Of a stretch of DNA of 64,000 nt, positions 20,884 through 30,255 are shown one piece after another. Within the stretch, counting starts at the first letter, position 1, and every line of letters begins with the position of its first letter. The notes under the pieces were generated by a model. That model saw only the letters and a list, made by a program, of their open reading frames with translations, was not told the origin of the DNA and searched no databases. The DNA is taken from NCBI RefSeq assembly GCF_019774615.1, contig NZ_CP081496.1, positions 124,001 through 188,000 of the forward strand, written 5' to 3'. This DNA is from Streptomyces sp. BHT-5-2 (GTDB lineage Bacteria > Actinomycetota > Actinomycetes > Streptomycetales > Streptomycetaceae). Made by a program: the position numbers and the translations under genes.

Positions 20884-20956
20884 TGGAGCTAAGGAGAATT
20901 GAACTCCTGACCTCCTGCATGCCATGCAGGCGCTCTACCAACTGAGCTATAGCCCC
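20884..20956 (-). tRNA. tRNA-Ala(GGC), second copy
   Basis: 73 bases, identical to the copy at 17956-18028, with anticodon GGC in the loop ATGGCAT. It follows the nadD/LCP/rsfS/phosphatase run on the same strand. The flanks and terminator differ from the first copy, so the duplication is old or limited to the gene. Confidence 0.97.
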
Positions 20957-21070
20957 GGGTCTTGCTGCGGTTTCTTCGGGGTTTCCCCCGCGTTCCCCGC
21001 GAACAAGAAGAACTTTAGCCTGCGACCTGCCCAGATGTGAAATCCGGTCCGGCGGCACTGCCACGGGGGC

Positions 21071-21724
21071 TCAGTCGTCGTCGCCGAGCACCGGTTCCGG
21101 CAGGGTGCCGGCGTTGTGCTCCAGCAGCCGCCAGCCGCGTGCGCCCTCGCCCAGCACGGACCAGCAGCAGTTCGACAGACCGCCCAGGCCCTCCCAGTGG
21201 TGGGACTCCAGCCCGAGGAGCCGGCCGATGGTGGTGCGGATGGTGCCGCCGTGGCTGACGACGACCAGCGTGCCGCCGTCGGGCAGCTTGTCGGCGTGGT
21301 GGAGGACGACCGGGGCAGCGCGGTCGGCGACCTCGGTCTCCAGTTCGCCCCCGCCTCGGCGCACCGGCTCACCACGCTTCCAGGCGCTGTACTCCTCGCC
21401 GTGGCGCGCGAGGATCTCGTCGTGCGTGAGGCCCTGCCAGGCGCCGGCATAGGTCTCCCGCAGCGCGGCGTCGTAGGAGACGTCCAGCCGCGTCAGGGCG
21501 GCCAGCTCGCCCGCCGTCGCCATGGCCCGGCGCAGGTCGGAGGCGATGATGGTGTCCGGGCGCAGCGCGGCCAGCAGCCGGGCGGCGCGCCGGGCCTGGG
21601 CGAGGCCGGTCTCGGTCAGCTCGATGTCGGTCGAGCCCTGGAAGCGGCGCTCCAGATTCCAGGCCGTCTGGCCATGGCGCCACAGGACGACGCGACGGCC
21701 CCGGCCGCCCTTGGAGCCGTTCAG
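21071..21724 (-). CDS. Histidine phosphatase (phosphoglycerate-mutase-like)
   Basis: 217 residues if started at CTG 21724-21722, which overlaps the rsfS stop (CTGA). No ATG, GTG or TTG is available in frame between there and a point 108 bp inside rsfS. The family motif WRHGQTAWN lies near residue 17. The second half of the active site (DLRRAMATA, ETYAGAWQG, VVSHGG) is complete. It is a cytoplasmic phosphomonoesterase of unknown substrate. In many bacteria it is coupled to rsfS as here. Confidence 0.85.
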   Translation of the reverse strand: MNGSKGGRGRRVVLWRHGQTAWNLERRFQGSTDIELTETGLAQARRAARLLAALRPDTIIASDLRRAMATAGELAALTRLDVSYDAALRETYAGAWQGLTHDEILARHGEEYSAWKRGEPVRRGGGELETEVADRAAPVVLHHADKLPDGGTLVVVSHGGTIRTTIGRLLGLESHHWEGLGGLSNCCWSVLGEGARGWRLLEHNAGTLPEPVLGDDD

Positions 21725-22155
21725 CGCGGGCCCCCGTCCTCGTCGGCCCCGGTGGTCCGGGCGTGCTCCGCGGCCTTGCCGCGGGTGGCCTTGGCCTCCT
21801 CCGGGAGGTCGATCTCCGGGCAGTCCTTCCACAGGCGCTCCAGCGCGTAGAACACCCGCTCCTCGCTGTGCTGGACGTGGACGACGATGTCGACGTAGTC
21901 GAGCAGGACCCAGCGGGCCTCGCGGTCGCCCTCGCGGCGGACGGGCTTGGCGCCGAGGTCCTTGTTGAGGCGTTCCTCGATCTCGTCGACGATCGCCTTG
22001 ACCTGGCGGTCGCTGGGCGCGGAGGCCAGCAGGAAGGCGTCGGTGATCGAGAGGACGTCGCTGACGTCGTACGCGATGATGTCGTGCGCGAGCTTGTCGG
22101 CTGCTGCCAGGGCGGCGGCGTTGATGAGCTCGAGGGAGCGGTCCGTGGCGGTCAC
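21721..22155 (-). CDS. rsfS: Ribosome silencing factor RsfS
   Basis: 144 residues from GTG 22155-22153 with GGAAAG upstream. The RsfS/Iojap core is clear (KLAHDIIAYDVSDVLSITDAFLLASAP, WVLLDYVDIVVHVQ). It binds uL14 on the 50S subunit and blocks subunit joining when nutrients are short. It follows nadD and the LCP gene on the same strand and overlaps the phosphatase gene. Confidence 0.95.
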   Translation of the reverse strand: MTATDRSLELINAAALAAADKLAHDIIAYDVSDVLSITDAFLLASAPSDRQVKAIVDEIEERLNKDLGAKPVRREGDREARWVLLDYVDIVVHVQHSEERVFYALERLWKDCPEIDLPEEAKATRGKAAEHARTTGADEDGGPR

Positions 22156-22343
22156 AAGCGGCTTTCCGGGTCGGTGGGGCCGCTGCCGGCCGGAACGCGG
22201 GACGCGCGGCGGGGCCCGCTGCGCACCTGCGGTCCTGGGCGGCCGGAGCGGCGTCAGGTACCCCTTTAGGGTCTCACGGACCACCGACACTCCCGGCGGG
22301 CATTTCCGCCCCGCCGGGAGGTGGCCGCTTCCTGCCTGGTCAG

Positions 22344-24146
22344 TCAGCCCTTGTAGTCCTGGCCCAGGACGACCGCGATATCGGCGTTGTCGGCGACCGT
22401 GCCCTGCCGGACGGCGCCCGCCGGAAGGCCCAGCGTCTTGGCGACCTCCCCGGCCTTGGCTCGCTGCGCGGCGTCCCCGTACGTCACCTGGGAGGCGGCC
22501 GCGGTGCCGCCGCTGCCGCCGTCGACGAAGGTGTAGCCGCCGTTGAGCAGCGCGACCTGGGCCTTTCCGGTGGCGGCCTTGTCGCCGGTGGCGTTGCGGA
22601 CCGCGACCCGCGGGGTCGCGCCCGGTGCGGTCTTCTTGACCGTGCCGCCCAGGATGTCCTTGACGACGCCGGCCGCGGTGTTCTGGGCGATGGTGCCGTC
22701 GGCCTGTACCGGGAGCACCTCGGTGTCGTACTTGCCGGTCTTGGCCAGTTCGGCACGCTGGGCCAGCGAACTGCCCAACTGGGCCTCGGTGAGCGGCGGA
22801 TCGAGGATCTGGAGCAGCGCCTTCACGGTGGCGGTGGCGCCGTCCGCGTCGCTGGAGACCTTCTTCAGAGTGGCCTGCATGACCTGCCCGAACCGCTCCA
22901 GCTGTTTGGCCTGGGTGTCGCCCGGGCCCTGGTAGGTGGCGTAGGCGACGGCCGCCTGCCCGTTGAGGAGCTGGCCGGCGCCCTGTTTGACGACCGGGGT
23001 GTCGCCCTTCTTGTCACCGGGGACGGCGGTGTCGGTGTCGACGTTGATCCCGCCGACGGTCTCGACGAGGTTCTCCAGGTAGGGGGTGTCCAGCCGCCAG
23101 CTGGCCTTCAGGTCGGCGCCGAGGAGGGTGTTGAGGGACTCCCGGGTGGCGTCGGTGCCGTCGTCCTTGACGGACTTGCCGAGCGTCGTCGGGGTGCCGT
23201 CGTCCTTGGTGACGATGAGGTTGTTGGGCAGGAGGAGGGTGGTGCCCTTGTGGGTGGTCTCGTTGTCCACGAGGAGGGCGGTGGAACTGTTCCCCGTCTT
23301 GGTGTCCCGGAGGTTCACCACGAGGACGTCGCGCTTCTGCCCGCCGGCCGCGGGGGCGGTGCCGCCGCCCGCACCGGGCAGCCCGGGCAGCTTGCCGGCC
23401 CACCACAGATAGCCGACGCCGCCGGCCACCAGGAGGGCCAGGACGACGGAGAGGGCGATCAGGCGGCTGCGGCCGCGCCGCTTGGCCTCCTCGCGCCGCT
23501 CGGTGCGGCTCTCGGTGAACTTCAGCCAGTCGATGACGTCTTCGGATTCCTCGTCCGGATCCTCGACGAACGCGAACTCCCCGGTGTGGTGCTCCTCCCC
23601 CGGAGCCCCGGCGCCCTTGTCGGCCCCGCCGGGCGCGGGCGGCTCCTCCGGGGCGGCCGCCGGCGCCGCGGCGGCCCGCCCGGTGTGCGGCCGGAGCTCC
23701 CCGTAGGGGTCCTGCTCGTACGGGGGCTGCTGGACCTGCTGCGGGATCCAGTCCGTCTGCTGGGGCGACTGATGCTGGGGCTGCTGGGGCTGGGCGTACG
23801 GGTCGTACTGCTGCGGGTAGCCGGTCTGCTGCGGTACCTGCCGGCCGTAGGCGTCGTAGCCGTACTCCTGCTGGTCGTGGTACGGCTGCTGGGCCGGGGG
23901 CGCCTGATTGCCCTGGGCCCCGTAGGGGTCATAGGGCTCGTAGGCGCCCGGCGCGATCGGCTGCCCGTAGGGGTCGTACTGCTGCTGCTCGTACGGCTGC
24001 GCCTCGTACTGCTGCGGCGCCTCATGGGGCACCGGCCGGCCGTACGCGTCGTAGGCGTAGCCCTGGCCCGGCTGCCCCTGCTGCGGGGCGTACGGGTCCT
24101 GGGCATACGGGTCCTGCGGCCCGTACGGATCGTGTCGGTCGCTCAC
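22344..24146 (-). CDS. LytR-CpsA-Psr family protein with LytR_C domain
   Basis: 600 residues, GTG start. The N-terminal ~210 residues are a Tyr/Gln/Pro/Gly-rich cytoplasmic region (repeated PQQYDPYG-like units). One membrane segment (~residues 232-252) is followed by a divergent LCP domain (DLKASWRLDTPYLENLVETVGG) and a LytR_C domain (VAVRNATG...). LCP enzymes ligate wall polymers to peptidoglycan using two key arginines. The usual R-x-DT-x-M signature is reduced to NLRDTKTG, so activity is uncertain. It lies 24 bp after nadD, probably in one operon. Confidence 0.85.
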   Translation of the reverse strand: MSDRHDPYGPQDPYAQDPYAPQQGQPGQGYAYDAYGRPVPHEAPQQYEAQPYEQQQYDPYGQPIAPGAYEPYDPYGAQGNQAPPAQQPYHDQQEYGYDAYGRQVPQQTGYPQQYDPYAQPQQPQHQSPQQTDWIPQQVQQPPYEQDPYGELRPHTGRAAAAPAAAPEEPPAPGGADKGAGAPGEEHHTGEFAFVEDPDEESEDVIDWLKFTESRTERREEAKRRGRSRLIALSVVLALLVAGGVGYLWWAGKLPGLPGAGGGTAPAAGGQKRDVLVVNLRDTKTGNSSTALLVDNETTHKGTTLLLPNNLIVTKDDGTPTTLGKSVKDDGTDATRESLNTLLGADLKASWRLDTPYLENLVETVGGINVDTDTAVPGDKKGDTPVVKQGAGQLLNGQAAVAYATYQGPGDTQAKQLERFGQVMQATLKKVSSDADGATATVKALLQILDPPLTEAQLGSSLAQRAELAKTGKYDTEVLPVQADGTIAQNTAAGVVKDILGGTVKKTAPGATPRVAVRNATGDKAATGKAQVALLNGGYTFVDGGSGGTAAASQVTYGDAAQRAKAGEVAKTLGLPAGAVRQGTVADNADIAVVLGQDYKG

Positions 24147-24170
24147 CGGCGCCCCTTTCCGTCTGCCCCG

Positions 24171-24782
24171 TCAGCGATCGTCGCGGTACAGCTGCTTTTT
24201 GTCGATGTAGCGCACCACACCATCCGGTACGAGGTACCAGACCGGATCCCCCTGGGCGACGCGCGCCCGGCAGTCGGTCGAGGAGATGGCCAGCGCGGGC
24301 ACCTCGACCAGGGACACCGCCCCCTCGGGCAGCCCGGGGTCCGCGAGGACGTGGCCGGGCCGGGTCACCCCGATGAAGTGGGCGAGCGAGACCAGCTCCG
24401 GCGCATCGTGCCAGGTCAGGATCTGGCTGAGCGCGTCGGCGCCGGTGATGAAGAACAGATCCGCGTCGAGGTGCTGGGCCCGCAGATCACGCAGCGTGTC
24501 TATCGTGTACGTTTCGCCGCCGCGGTCGATGTCGATACGGCTGACGGAGAACTGCGGGTTCGACGCGGTCGCGATGACCGTCATCAGATAGCGGTCCTCG
24601 GCCGGCGACACCTTCTTGTGGCTCTTCTGCCACGGGTGCCCCGTGGGCACAAAGACGACCTCGTCGAGGTGGAACTGACTGGCCACCTCGCTGGCGGCGA
24701 CCAGGTGTCCGTGATGGATCGGGTCGAATGTGCCGCCCATCACGCCCAGTCGCCGCTTCACGGGTCCTGTGTGCTCTCCCAT
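24171..24782 (-). CDS. nadD: Nicotinate-nucleotide adenylyltransferase
   Basis: 203 residues from ATG 24782-24780; upstream extension in the same frame is non-coding. The nucleotidyltransferase motif [12 protein letters not shown] (~residues 14-25) and the second motif ISSTDCR (ISST-x-x-R) are intact. It adenylates nicotinate mononucleotide to deamido-NAD in NAD synthesis. It heads the nadD-LCP-rsfS-phosphatase run. Confidence 0.96.
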   Translation of the reverse strand: MGEHTGPVKRRLGVMGGTFDPIHHGHLVAASEVASQFHLDEVVFVPTGHPWQKSHKKVSPAEDRYLMTVIATASNPQFSVSRIDIDRGGETYTIDTLRDLRAQHLDADLFFITGADALSQILTWHDAPELVSLAHFIGVTRPGHVLADPGLPEGAVSLVEVPALAISSTDCRARVAQGDPVWYLVPDGVVRYIDKKQLYRDDR

Positions 24783-24835
24783 GCGTGCAGACCCTACTTG
24801 GCGGGACGCGGTCCCGGCTGCCGGGTCCGGAAGGC

Positions 24836-24997
24836 TCAGCGGTCGCGGTTGAAGCGGGTGGTGATCCAGAGCAGGAGAAGCAGGATGAAAAGGGCGCTGC
24901 CACCGGTGAGGTAGGGGCTCAGGCTTTCGTGCTGGCCGCCCTTCTGCCCGGCTTCGGCAAGGGTGACCAGGGACTGTGCGGCAGAGTTCAGGCTCAT
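24836..24997 (-). CDS. Small single-pass membrane protein
   Basis: 53 residues from ATG 24997-24995. A short N-terminal helix ([14 protein letters not shown]) is followed by one membrane segment near the C-terminus ([18 protein letters not shown]) and a basic tail. It is directly upstream of nadD on the same strand. Unknown function. Confidence 0.6.
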   Translation of the reverse strand: MSLNSAAQSLVTLAEAGQKGGQHESLSPYLTGGSALFILLLLLWITTRFNRDR

Positions 24998-25130
24998 CGT
25001 TGGCGGGACCAATCCGGGCGGGGTTCGGACAAGGCTTTCCGCCACATCGTAAGCGCCACGTCACCGCGGGCTCACGCCGACTCCTCCTCGGAGGCGTCCG
25101 GCCGCGTCACCGCCCCTTCCCGGTCCGGTG

Positions 25131-25280
25131 TCAGTCCTGGTTGCCGTAGCCGCGCAGCAGGATCCAGGCGAGCAGCGCGGCGCCCAGCACGCCGACGATG
25201 ATCACGGTGCGCAGGATCCAGCCGGGGCCGCTGTCCCTGGAGGTCTCGGCGACGGCGAGCAGCAGGCTCGGATGCGGCAT
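25131..25280 (-). CDS. Small single-pass membrane protein
   Basis: 49 residues from ATG 25280-25278 with GGGAG nine bases upstream. One hydrophobic segment (ILRTVIIVGVLGAALLAWILL) ends in GYGNQD. It resembles the preceding 53-residue protein in size and layout but not in sequence. Function unknown. Confidence 0.6.
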   Translation of the reverse strand: MPHPSLLLAVAETSRDSGPGWILRTVIIVGVLGAALLAWILLRGYGNQD

Positions 25281-25422
25281 GACGATGGCTCCCTTTTGTG
25301 CGGGCTTCTGTGCGGGCCCGGCGGGCATTGGTCCGCTCGCCAGCGTACGCCCGGGCATCCATTCGGCTGTCAGTGGCGTCCTCTAGGCTGAATCACACGC
25401 AGTCGAACAGGGGGAGGCCCCA

Positions 25423-26517
25423 ATGACGGAGAGCCCAGACCGCGGCGCGAGCGTACCGGGCCGGAACCGCAGGCGGTTCCCCGGAATCTCGTCGCGGTCC
25501 TACGAGCACCCGGCGGATCGCTCGGCGCTGGTCGCGCTGCGCAAGCTGAGCGGGTTCGACACCGTCTTCAAGACGCTCAGCGGCCTGCTGCCGGAGCGCA
25601 GCCTGCGGCTGCTCTTCCTGTCGGACTCGGTCCGCGTCGGCGACCAGCAGTTCGCCCACCTCCACGCGATGCTGCGCGACGCCTGCTACATCCTGGACCT
25701 GGAGAAGGTCCCGCCGATGTACGTCAATCAGGACCCGCAGCCCAACGCCATGTGCATCGGCCTGGACGAGCCGATCATCGTGGTGACGACCGGCCTGGTC
25801 GAGCTGCTCGACGAGGAGGAGATGCGGGCCGTCATCGGGCACGAGGTGGGCCACGCCCTCTCGGGGCACGCGGTGTACCGCACGATCCTGCTGTTCCTGA
25901 CCAACCTGGCGACGAAGGTCGCCTGGATCCCGCTCGGCAATGTCGCGGTCATGGCGATCGTGACGGCGCTGCGCGAGTGGTTCCGCAAGTCCGAGCTGTC
26001 GGCGGACCGGGCCGGCCTGCTGGTCGGGCAGGACCTCCAGGCGTCGATGCGCGGCCTGATGAAGCTGGCCGGCGGCAACCACCTCCACGAGATGAACGTC
26101 GACGCCTTCCTCAAGCAGGCCGAGGAGTACGAGTCCGGCGGCGATCTGCGCGACTCCGTGCTGAAGATCCTCAACGTCCTGCCGCGCAGCCACCCGTTCA
26201 CCACGGTCCGCGCGGCCGAGCTGAAGAAGTGGTCCGAGAGCCGCGACTACCAGCGCATCATGGACGGCCACTACCCGCGCCGCGACGAGGACAAGGACGC
26301 CTCGGTCTCCGACTCCTTCCGGGACTCCGCGGCGCACTACGCCGATTCGGTGCGCACCAGCAAGGACCCGCTGATGGGCCTGGTGCGCGATATCGCGGGC
26401 GGCGCCGGGGACTTGGGCGGCAAGCTGCGCGACACCGTCTTCGGCTCGCGCTCCAACGGCGCCGGCGGAGCGGACGGCGCTAGCGGATCGGACGACTCGG
26501 GGTCGGCTGGGAAGTAG
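25423..26517 (+). CDS. M48 family zinc metalloprotease
   Basis: 364 residues. ATG with GGGGGAGG upstream. The zinc site HEVGH is at residues 140-144 (VIGHEVGHALSGH), with the third ligand Glu in the ELSADRAG region. One or two hydrophobic segments follow HExxH, as in HtpX-like peptidases. The C-terminal ~70 residues are Gly/Ser/Asp-rich. The family degrades damaged membrane proteins. The 3' end overlaps the convergent gene by 38 bp. Confidence 0.9.
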   Translation: MTESPDRGASVPGRNRRRFPGISSRSYEHPADRSALVALRKLSGFDTVFKTLSGLLPERSLRLLFLSDSVRVGDQQFAHLHAMLRDACYILDLEKVPPMYVNQDPQPNAMCIGLDEPIIVVTTGLVELLDEEEMRAVIGHEVGHALSGHAVYRTILLFLTNLATKVAWIPLGNVAVMAIVTALREWFRKSELSADRAGLLVGQDLQASMRGLMKLAGGNHLHEMNVDAFLKQAEEYESGGDLRDSVLKILNVLPRSHPFTTVRAAELKKWSESRDYQRIMDGHYPRRDEDKDASVSDSFRDSAAHYADSVRTSKDPLMGLVRDIAGGAGDLGGKLRDTVFGSRSNGAGGADGASGSDDSGSAGK

Positions 26518-27604
26518 CCGAAAGCTGGCCGCAGAGCGAGGCGTTGGCCCGGCCCCGGGCGTAGGGGTCGGTACCGGCGGGCCGGTCGGGGCCGGCGTGC
26601 TGCCCGGCAAGCAGCGGGTGCAGCGTGCCGGCCGGGTCGGCGGAGCAGCTCATCGGCCCGGCCTGGAGGCTGCTCTGCACGACGGACAGGCGGTGGTCGG
26701 CGAGGTCGTCCCGGCCGATCCGGAAGTGCAGTTCGCGCCGGACGGTGACGAGCGAGGCGGCGCCCGGCGTCGGTGTGCCGGTGTGCTGCCCGGCGGCGTC
26801 CCGCGGGGCGCCCGGTGCCGGCCGGACGGCGTAGACGAAGGTGTAGTCGGCGGTCACGTCGAGGCTGTCGGCGCCGACCTCCGTGGCGCTCAGGGTGCCG
26901 TCGACGCGGACGTCGCGGTCGGCGAGCGTGACCTGTTTCGGGTCGAAGCGGACGAGCCAACCGGTCGCCGCGTCCCGGCCGTTGTCGTCGGGATGCGCCA
27001 GGCTCCGGTCGAACTGGTCGAGTTGGCCGGTGTCCAGCAGCAGTCTGACGGGGCGTACGGAGCCGCCGGTGAGGGTGGCCGGGTCCACCGACGAGCGGAC
27101 GAGGTAGTCCTTGGCGATGCTCATCGCGGTGACGATCTGGCCGTCGGAGAAGTGCGCGGTGCGCTCGACGGTGGGGAGGTTGATACCGGCCGCGCCGATC
27201 CGGTAGTCGGCCGCCGGGCTGTGCGCGAAGAGGTCCTCGGGGGTCGCGCCCGGGACGGTGCCGGGCGGCGCCAGCGGCACCACCGAGGACCGCAGCGGCT
27301 GGGCGGGGGCGGGCTCGGGGGCCTTGTACGGGTGACGGATGCCCATGTAGACGGCGGTGCCGAAGGCCAGCACGATCAGCAGCACCAACAGGGCCGCCTG
27401 GCGGGAGCCGCCCGGCCGCAGCCAGGCGTGGCGGGCCTTCACCGCCGGTGCGTGGTGCTCGCCCAGTCGCTCGTCGGCGGAGAACTCCTGCAGTCGCGCC
27501 GCGCGGACGAACCGCTCGTCGAAGACCACGGATCGGTACTCGTCGTCACCGCCTCCCGGGGCGCCGTCGGGCGTCCCTTCGGGAGGGTCACCAGGCCCGG
27601 TCAT
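26480..27604 (-). CDS. Membrane-anchored protein with SVVFDE motif, unknown function
   Basis: 374 residues. The cytoplasmic N-terminus (~75 residues) contains EYRSVVFDERFVRAARLQE. One membrane segment (~80-98) precedes a large extracytoplasmic domain rich in beta-like segments, ending with two Cys (SCSADPAG, LCGQLSAT) that may form a disulfide. The SVVFDE-x-FVRAA motif is shared with the next gene (27664-28281). I recognise no enzyme domain; it looks like a conserved Streptomyces membrane protein. Confidence 0.75.
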   Translation of the reverse strand: MTGPGDPPEGTPDGAPGGGDDEYRSVVFDERFVRAARLQEFSADERLGEHHAPAVKARHAWLRPGGSRQAALLVLLIVLAFGTAVYMGIRHPYKAPEPAPAQPLRSSVVPLAPPGTVPGATPEDLFAHSPAADYRIGAAGINLPTVERTAHFSDGQIVTAMSIAKDYLVRSSVDPATLTGGSVRPVRLLLDTGQLDQFDRSLAHPDDNGRDAATGWLVRFDPKQVTLADRDVRVDGTLSATEVGADSLDVTADYTFVYAVRPAPGAPRDAAGQHTGTPTPGAASLVTVRRELHFRIGRDDLADHRLSVVQSSLQAGPMSCSADPAGTLHPLLAGQHAGPDRPAGTDPYARGRANASLCGQLSATSQPTPSRPIR

Positions 27605-27663
27605 ACAACAAGGGTAGGTCTGACGGGGCCGGCGTAAACGCCGGAGGACGCCGCGATTTCGGG

Positions 27664-28281
27664 TCAGTGCGCCCCGGATCCCGCGGAGAGGGACGGGCGC
27701 AGCGGCTCGGCGGGAGCGCCGGGGGTCGGTACCGCGGGGCGGGGCGTGCCGAGGGCGTCCCGGCCGCTCCTGGGCAGCGTGCCGGGGGCCGGGGCGTCGA
27801 CGCCGGTGGAGCTGGCCGGGGCGGGGCTCTGGGTGCGGCCGGAGGCGCCGCGGTAGACGGCGCTGAAGGCCAGCGCGACCAGGCCGACGCCCATCACCAC
27901 GGCCAGCACCCAGGCGATGGGGCGGTGCCAGCGCGCGGCGCCGCGGTAGGGGCGCAGGGCCCCGCCGTAGGGGCCGTAGGGATCGTCCGGGCGGAAGCCG
28001 TCGCGGTCCTCGGGGCGGTCGGCGAGGTCGTCGTGGTCGTAGTCGTCGTCCGGGCCGAAGCCGCCGCCGGGTCGGGCGGCCGCCTCGGCCTCGGCGCGCG
28101 CCTCGGCGGCGGCGAGCATGCGCTCGACCGCCGAGGGTTCGTGGATCGTCGCGGCCCTTACGAAGTCCTCGTCGAAGACCACGGAAGCGAACTCCTCGTC
28201 CGCTCGTCCGTGGCTCCCGTGGTGGTGCTCGTCGGGCTCTTCGCCGTCCGGGAACGGCGTGCCCCCCACGTCGTCCGGCAC
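27664..28281 (-). CDS. Short membrane-anchored protein with SVVFDE motif
   Basis: 205 residues from GTG 28281-28279. The N-terminal region contains EFASVVFDEDFVRAATIHE, matching the neighbouring 374-residue protein, followed by an acidic region (DDDYDHDDLADR). One membrane segment (IAWVLAVVMGVGLVALAFSA) precedes a Pro/Ala-rich tail. Apart from the shared motif and topology, the outer parts differ. Both lie downstream of proA on the minus strand. Function unknown. Confidence 0.7.
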   Translation of the reverse strand: MPDDVGGTPFPDGEEPDEHHHGSHGRADEEFASVVFDEDFVRAATIHEPSAVERMLAAAEARAEAEAAARPGGGFGPDDDYDHDDLADRPEDRDGFRPDDPYGPYGGALRPYRGAARWHRPIAWVLAVVMGVGLVALAFSAVYRGASGRTQSPAPASSTGVDAPAPGTLPRSGRDALGTPRPAVPTPGAPAEPLRPSLSAGSGAH

Positions 28282-28367
28282 CCGTCCAGAGTAGCCCCGG
28301 CCGGACCTTTTGGGCAGGGAGAGAAGCGGCCGGACAGCAGCGCGGACGGGGCCGTGCGCGGGGTGGG

Positions 28368-29636
28368 TCAGCGGGTGTGGCCGTCGCCGGTGACGATGTA
28401 CTTCGTGGACGTCAGTTCCGGCAGTCCCATGGGGCCGCGGGCGTGCAGCTTCTGGGTGGAGATGCCGATCTCGGCGCCGAAGCCGAACTGGCCGCCGTCG
28501 GTGAAGCGGGTCGAGGCGTTGACCGCGACCGTCGTGGAATCCACCAACTGGGTGAACCGCCGTGCGGCGGCCTGCGAGCCGGTGACGATGGCCTCGGTGT
28601 GGCCGGAGGACCAGCGGCGGATGTGCGCGACCGCGGCCTCCAGGTCGGGCACCACGGCGGCCGCGATGTCGTAGGAGAGGTACTCGGTCGCCCAGTCCTC
28701 CTCCGTGGCGGGGGCGACGAGGCCGGGGCCGGCCTGCTGCCAGGCGGCGTCGCCGTGCACCACCACGCCGGCCTGGGTCAGTGCCTCCAGGGCGCGCGGC
28801 AGGAACTTCTCGGCGATGCCGGCGTGCACCAGCACGGTCTCGGCGGCGTTGCACACACTGGGGCGCTGGGCCTTGGAGTTGACCAGGATGTCGATCGCCA
28901 TGTCGAGGTCGGCGGCCTCGTCGACGTAGACGTGGCAGTTGCCGGTGCCGGTCTCGATGACCGGGACGGTGGACTCCTCGACGACCGTGCGGATCAGGGC
29001 GGCGCCGCCGCGCGGGATGAGCACGTCGACCAGGCCGCGGGCACGCATCAGTTCGCGCACCGAGTCGCGGCTCTCGCCGGGGACCAGCTGGACGGCGTCG
29101 GCGGGCAGCCCGGCGCTCGCCACGGCGCCGCGCAGCACGTCCACCAGCGCGCTGTTGGAGGCGTACGCGGAGGAGGAGCCGCGCAGCAGTACGGCGTTGC
29201 CGGACTTGAGGCAGAGGGCGGCGGCGTCCACCGTCACGTTGGGCCGGGCCTCGTAGATGATGCCGACGACGCCGAGCGGGACCCGGACCTGGCGGAGGTC
29301 GAGGCCGTTGGGCAGGGTCGAGCCGCGCAGCACCTCGCCGACCGGGTCGGGCAGCGCGACGACCTTGCGGACGTCGTCGGCGATGGCGGCGATCCGCTCG
29401 GGGGTGAGGGTGAGCCGGTCCACGATCGACTCGGAGGTGCCGGCGGCCCGGGCCTTCTCGACGTCCTGGGCGTTGGCCGCGATCACGGCGTCGGTCTGCG
29501 CCACCAGGGCGTCGGCGATGGCGAGCAGCGCCCCGTCGCGGGCCGTGCGCGGCAGCGGGGCCAGGACGGCGGCCGCCTCCCTGGCGCGGCGGGCGGTGTC
29601 GAGGACGGGCGAGGACTGGGATGCACTGCTGGTCAT
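28368..29636 (-). CDS. proA: Glutamate-5-semialdehyde dehydrogenase (gamma-glutamyl phosphate reductase)
   Basis: 422 residues, full length. It reduces gamma-glutamyl phosphate with NADPH, the second step of proline synthesis. The catalytic Cys lies in [14 protein letters not shown]. The conserved [10 protein letters not shown] and PRGGAALI motifs are present. It is on the same strand as proB, separated by one conserved hypothetical gene. Confidence 0.97.
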   Translation of the reverse strand: MTSSASQSSPVLDTARRAREAAAVLAPLPRTARDGALLAIADALVAQTDAVIAANAQDVEKARAAGTSESIVDRLTLTPERIAAIADDVRKVVALPDPVGEVLRGSTLPNGLDLRQVRVPLGVVGIIYEARPNVTVDAAALCLKSGNAVLLRGSSSAYASNSALVDVLRGAVASAGLPADAVQLVPGESRDSVRELMRARGLVDVLIPRGGAALIRTVVEESTVPVIETGTGNCHVYVDEAADLDMAIDILVNSKAQRPSVCNAAETVLVHAGIAEKFLPRALEALTQAGVVVHGDAAWQQAGPGLVAPATEEDWATEYLSYDIAAAVVPDLEAAVAHIRRWSSGHTEAIVTGSQAAARRFTQLVDSTTVAVNASTRFTDGGQFGFGAEIGISTQKLHARGPMGLPELTSTKYIVTGDGHTR

Positions 29637-29757
29637 GGCCGCAGCCTAACTCCGCGCCGGGCTGCGGCCGCGCCGGATTCCACAGAGCGGGACGCCGGTC
29701 GCACCGGCGACACGACCTGTGGACGACCCGGCGGGCCGCGCGGGTACGGCGGGCGGG

Positions 29758-30255
29758 TCAGTACGGATGGACGCCGACCGGCGAAGCCGGCGGCGGACCG
29801 TAGCCCTCCGCTACGCGCTGGTGGTAGGTCTCCCGGTCGATGACCTCCAGGCCGACGATCTCCCAGGGCGGCAGTTTGGCCGTCGAGCGGTGCTCGCCCC
29901 ACAGCCGGAGCGCGACCGCCGCCGCGTCGTGCAGGTCCCGGGCCTCCTCCCAGTAGCGGATCTCGGCGTGGTCGTTGGCGTAGCGGCTGGTTAGCAGGAA
30001 GGGGTGGTCGTGGGCGAGCTGTTCGAGCGCCCGGCGGACCTCCTTCAGCGGGGCCTCGGCGCCGGAGACGCTGAGGGTGACGTGCCACAGCCGGGACGCC
30101 TCCCGGCGCTCGGCCTCCCGCGGCCGCGGTGCCGTCCGCTCCCGCTCCGCCCGCCGGCCGTCCTCCGGCCGGACGGTGCTCGTGGCGGTCCCGACGCTGG
30201 TCAGTGCGCGCTCCGCCGTCCCTCGGGCCGGAGCCCCTGGGCGCCCTCGTGTCAC
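29758..30255 (-). CDS. Conserved hypothetical protein between proB and proA
   Basis: 165 residues from GTG 30255-30253, chosen for AGGAGG seven bases upstream. A basic, disordered N-terminus (~55 residues, Arg/Glu-rich) precedes a compact alpha/beta domain (LWHVTLSVSGAEAPLKEVRR, PPWEIVGLEVIDRETYHQR) of ferredoxin-like look. No known family is recognised. Its place between proB and proA suggests co-expression with proline synthesis. Confidence 0.75.
   Translation of the reverse strand: MTRGRPGAPARGTAERALTSVGTATSTVRPEDGRRAERERTAPRPREAERREASRLWHVTLSVSGAEAPLKEVRRALEQLAHDHPFLLTSRYANDHAEIRYWEEARDLHDAAAVALRLWGEHRSTAKLPPWEIVGLEVIDRETYHQRVAEGYGPPPASPVGVHPY

Noticed and set aside
17956..20956. tRNA-Ala pair as att sites of an integrated element
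   Set aside because: Both tRNAs are complete, no integrase or element gene lies between, and similarity stops at the tRNA ends.
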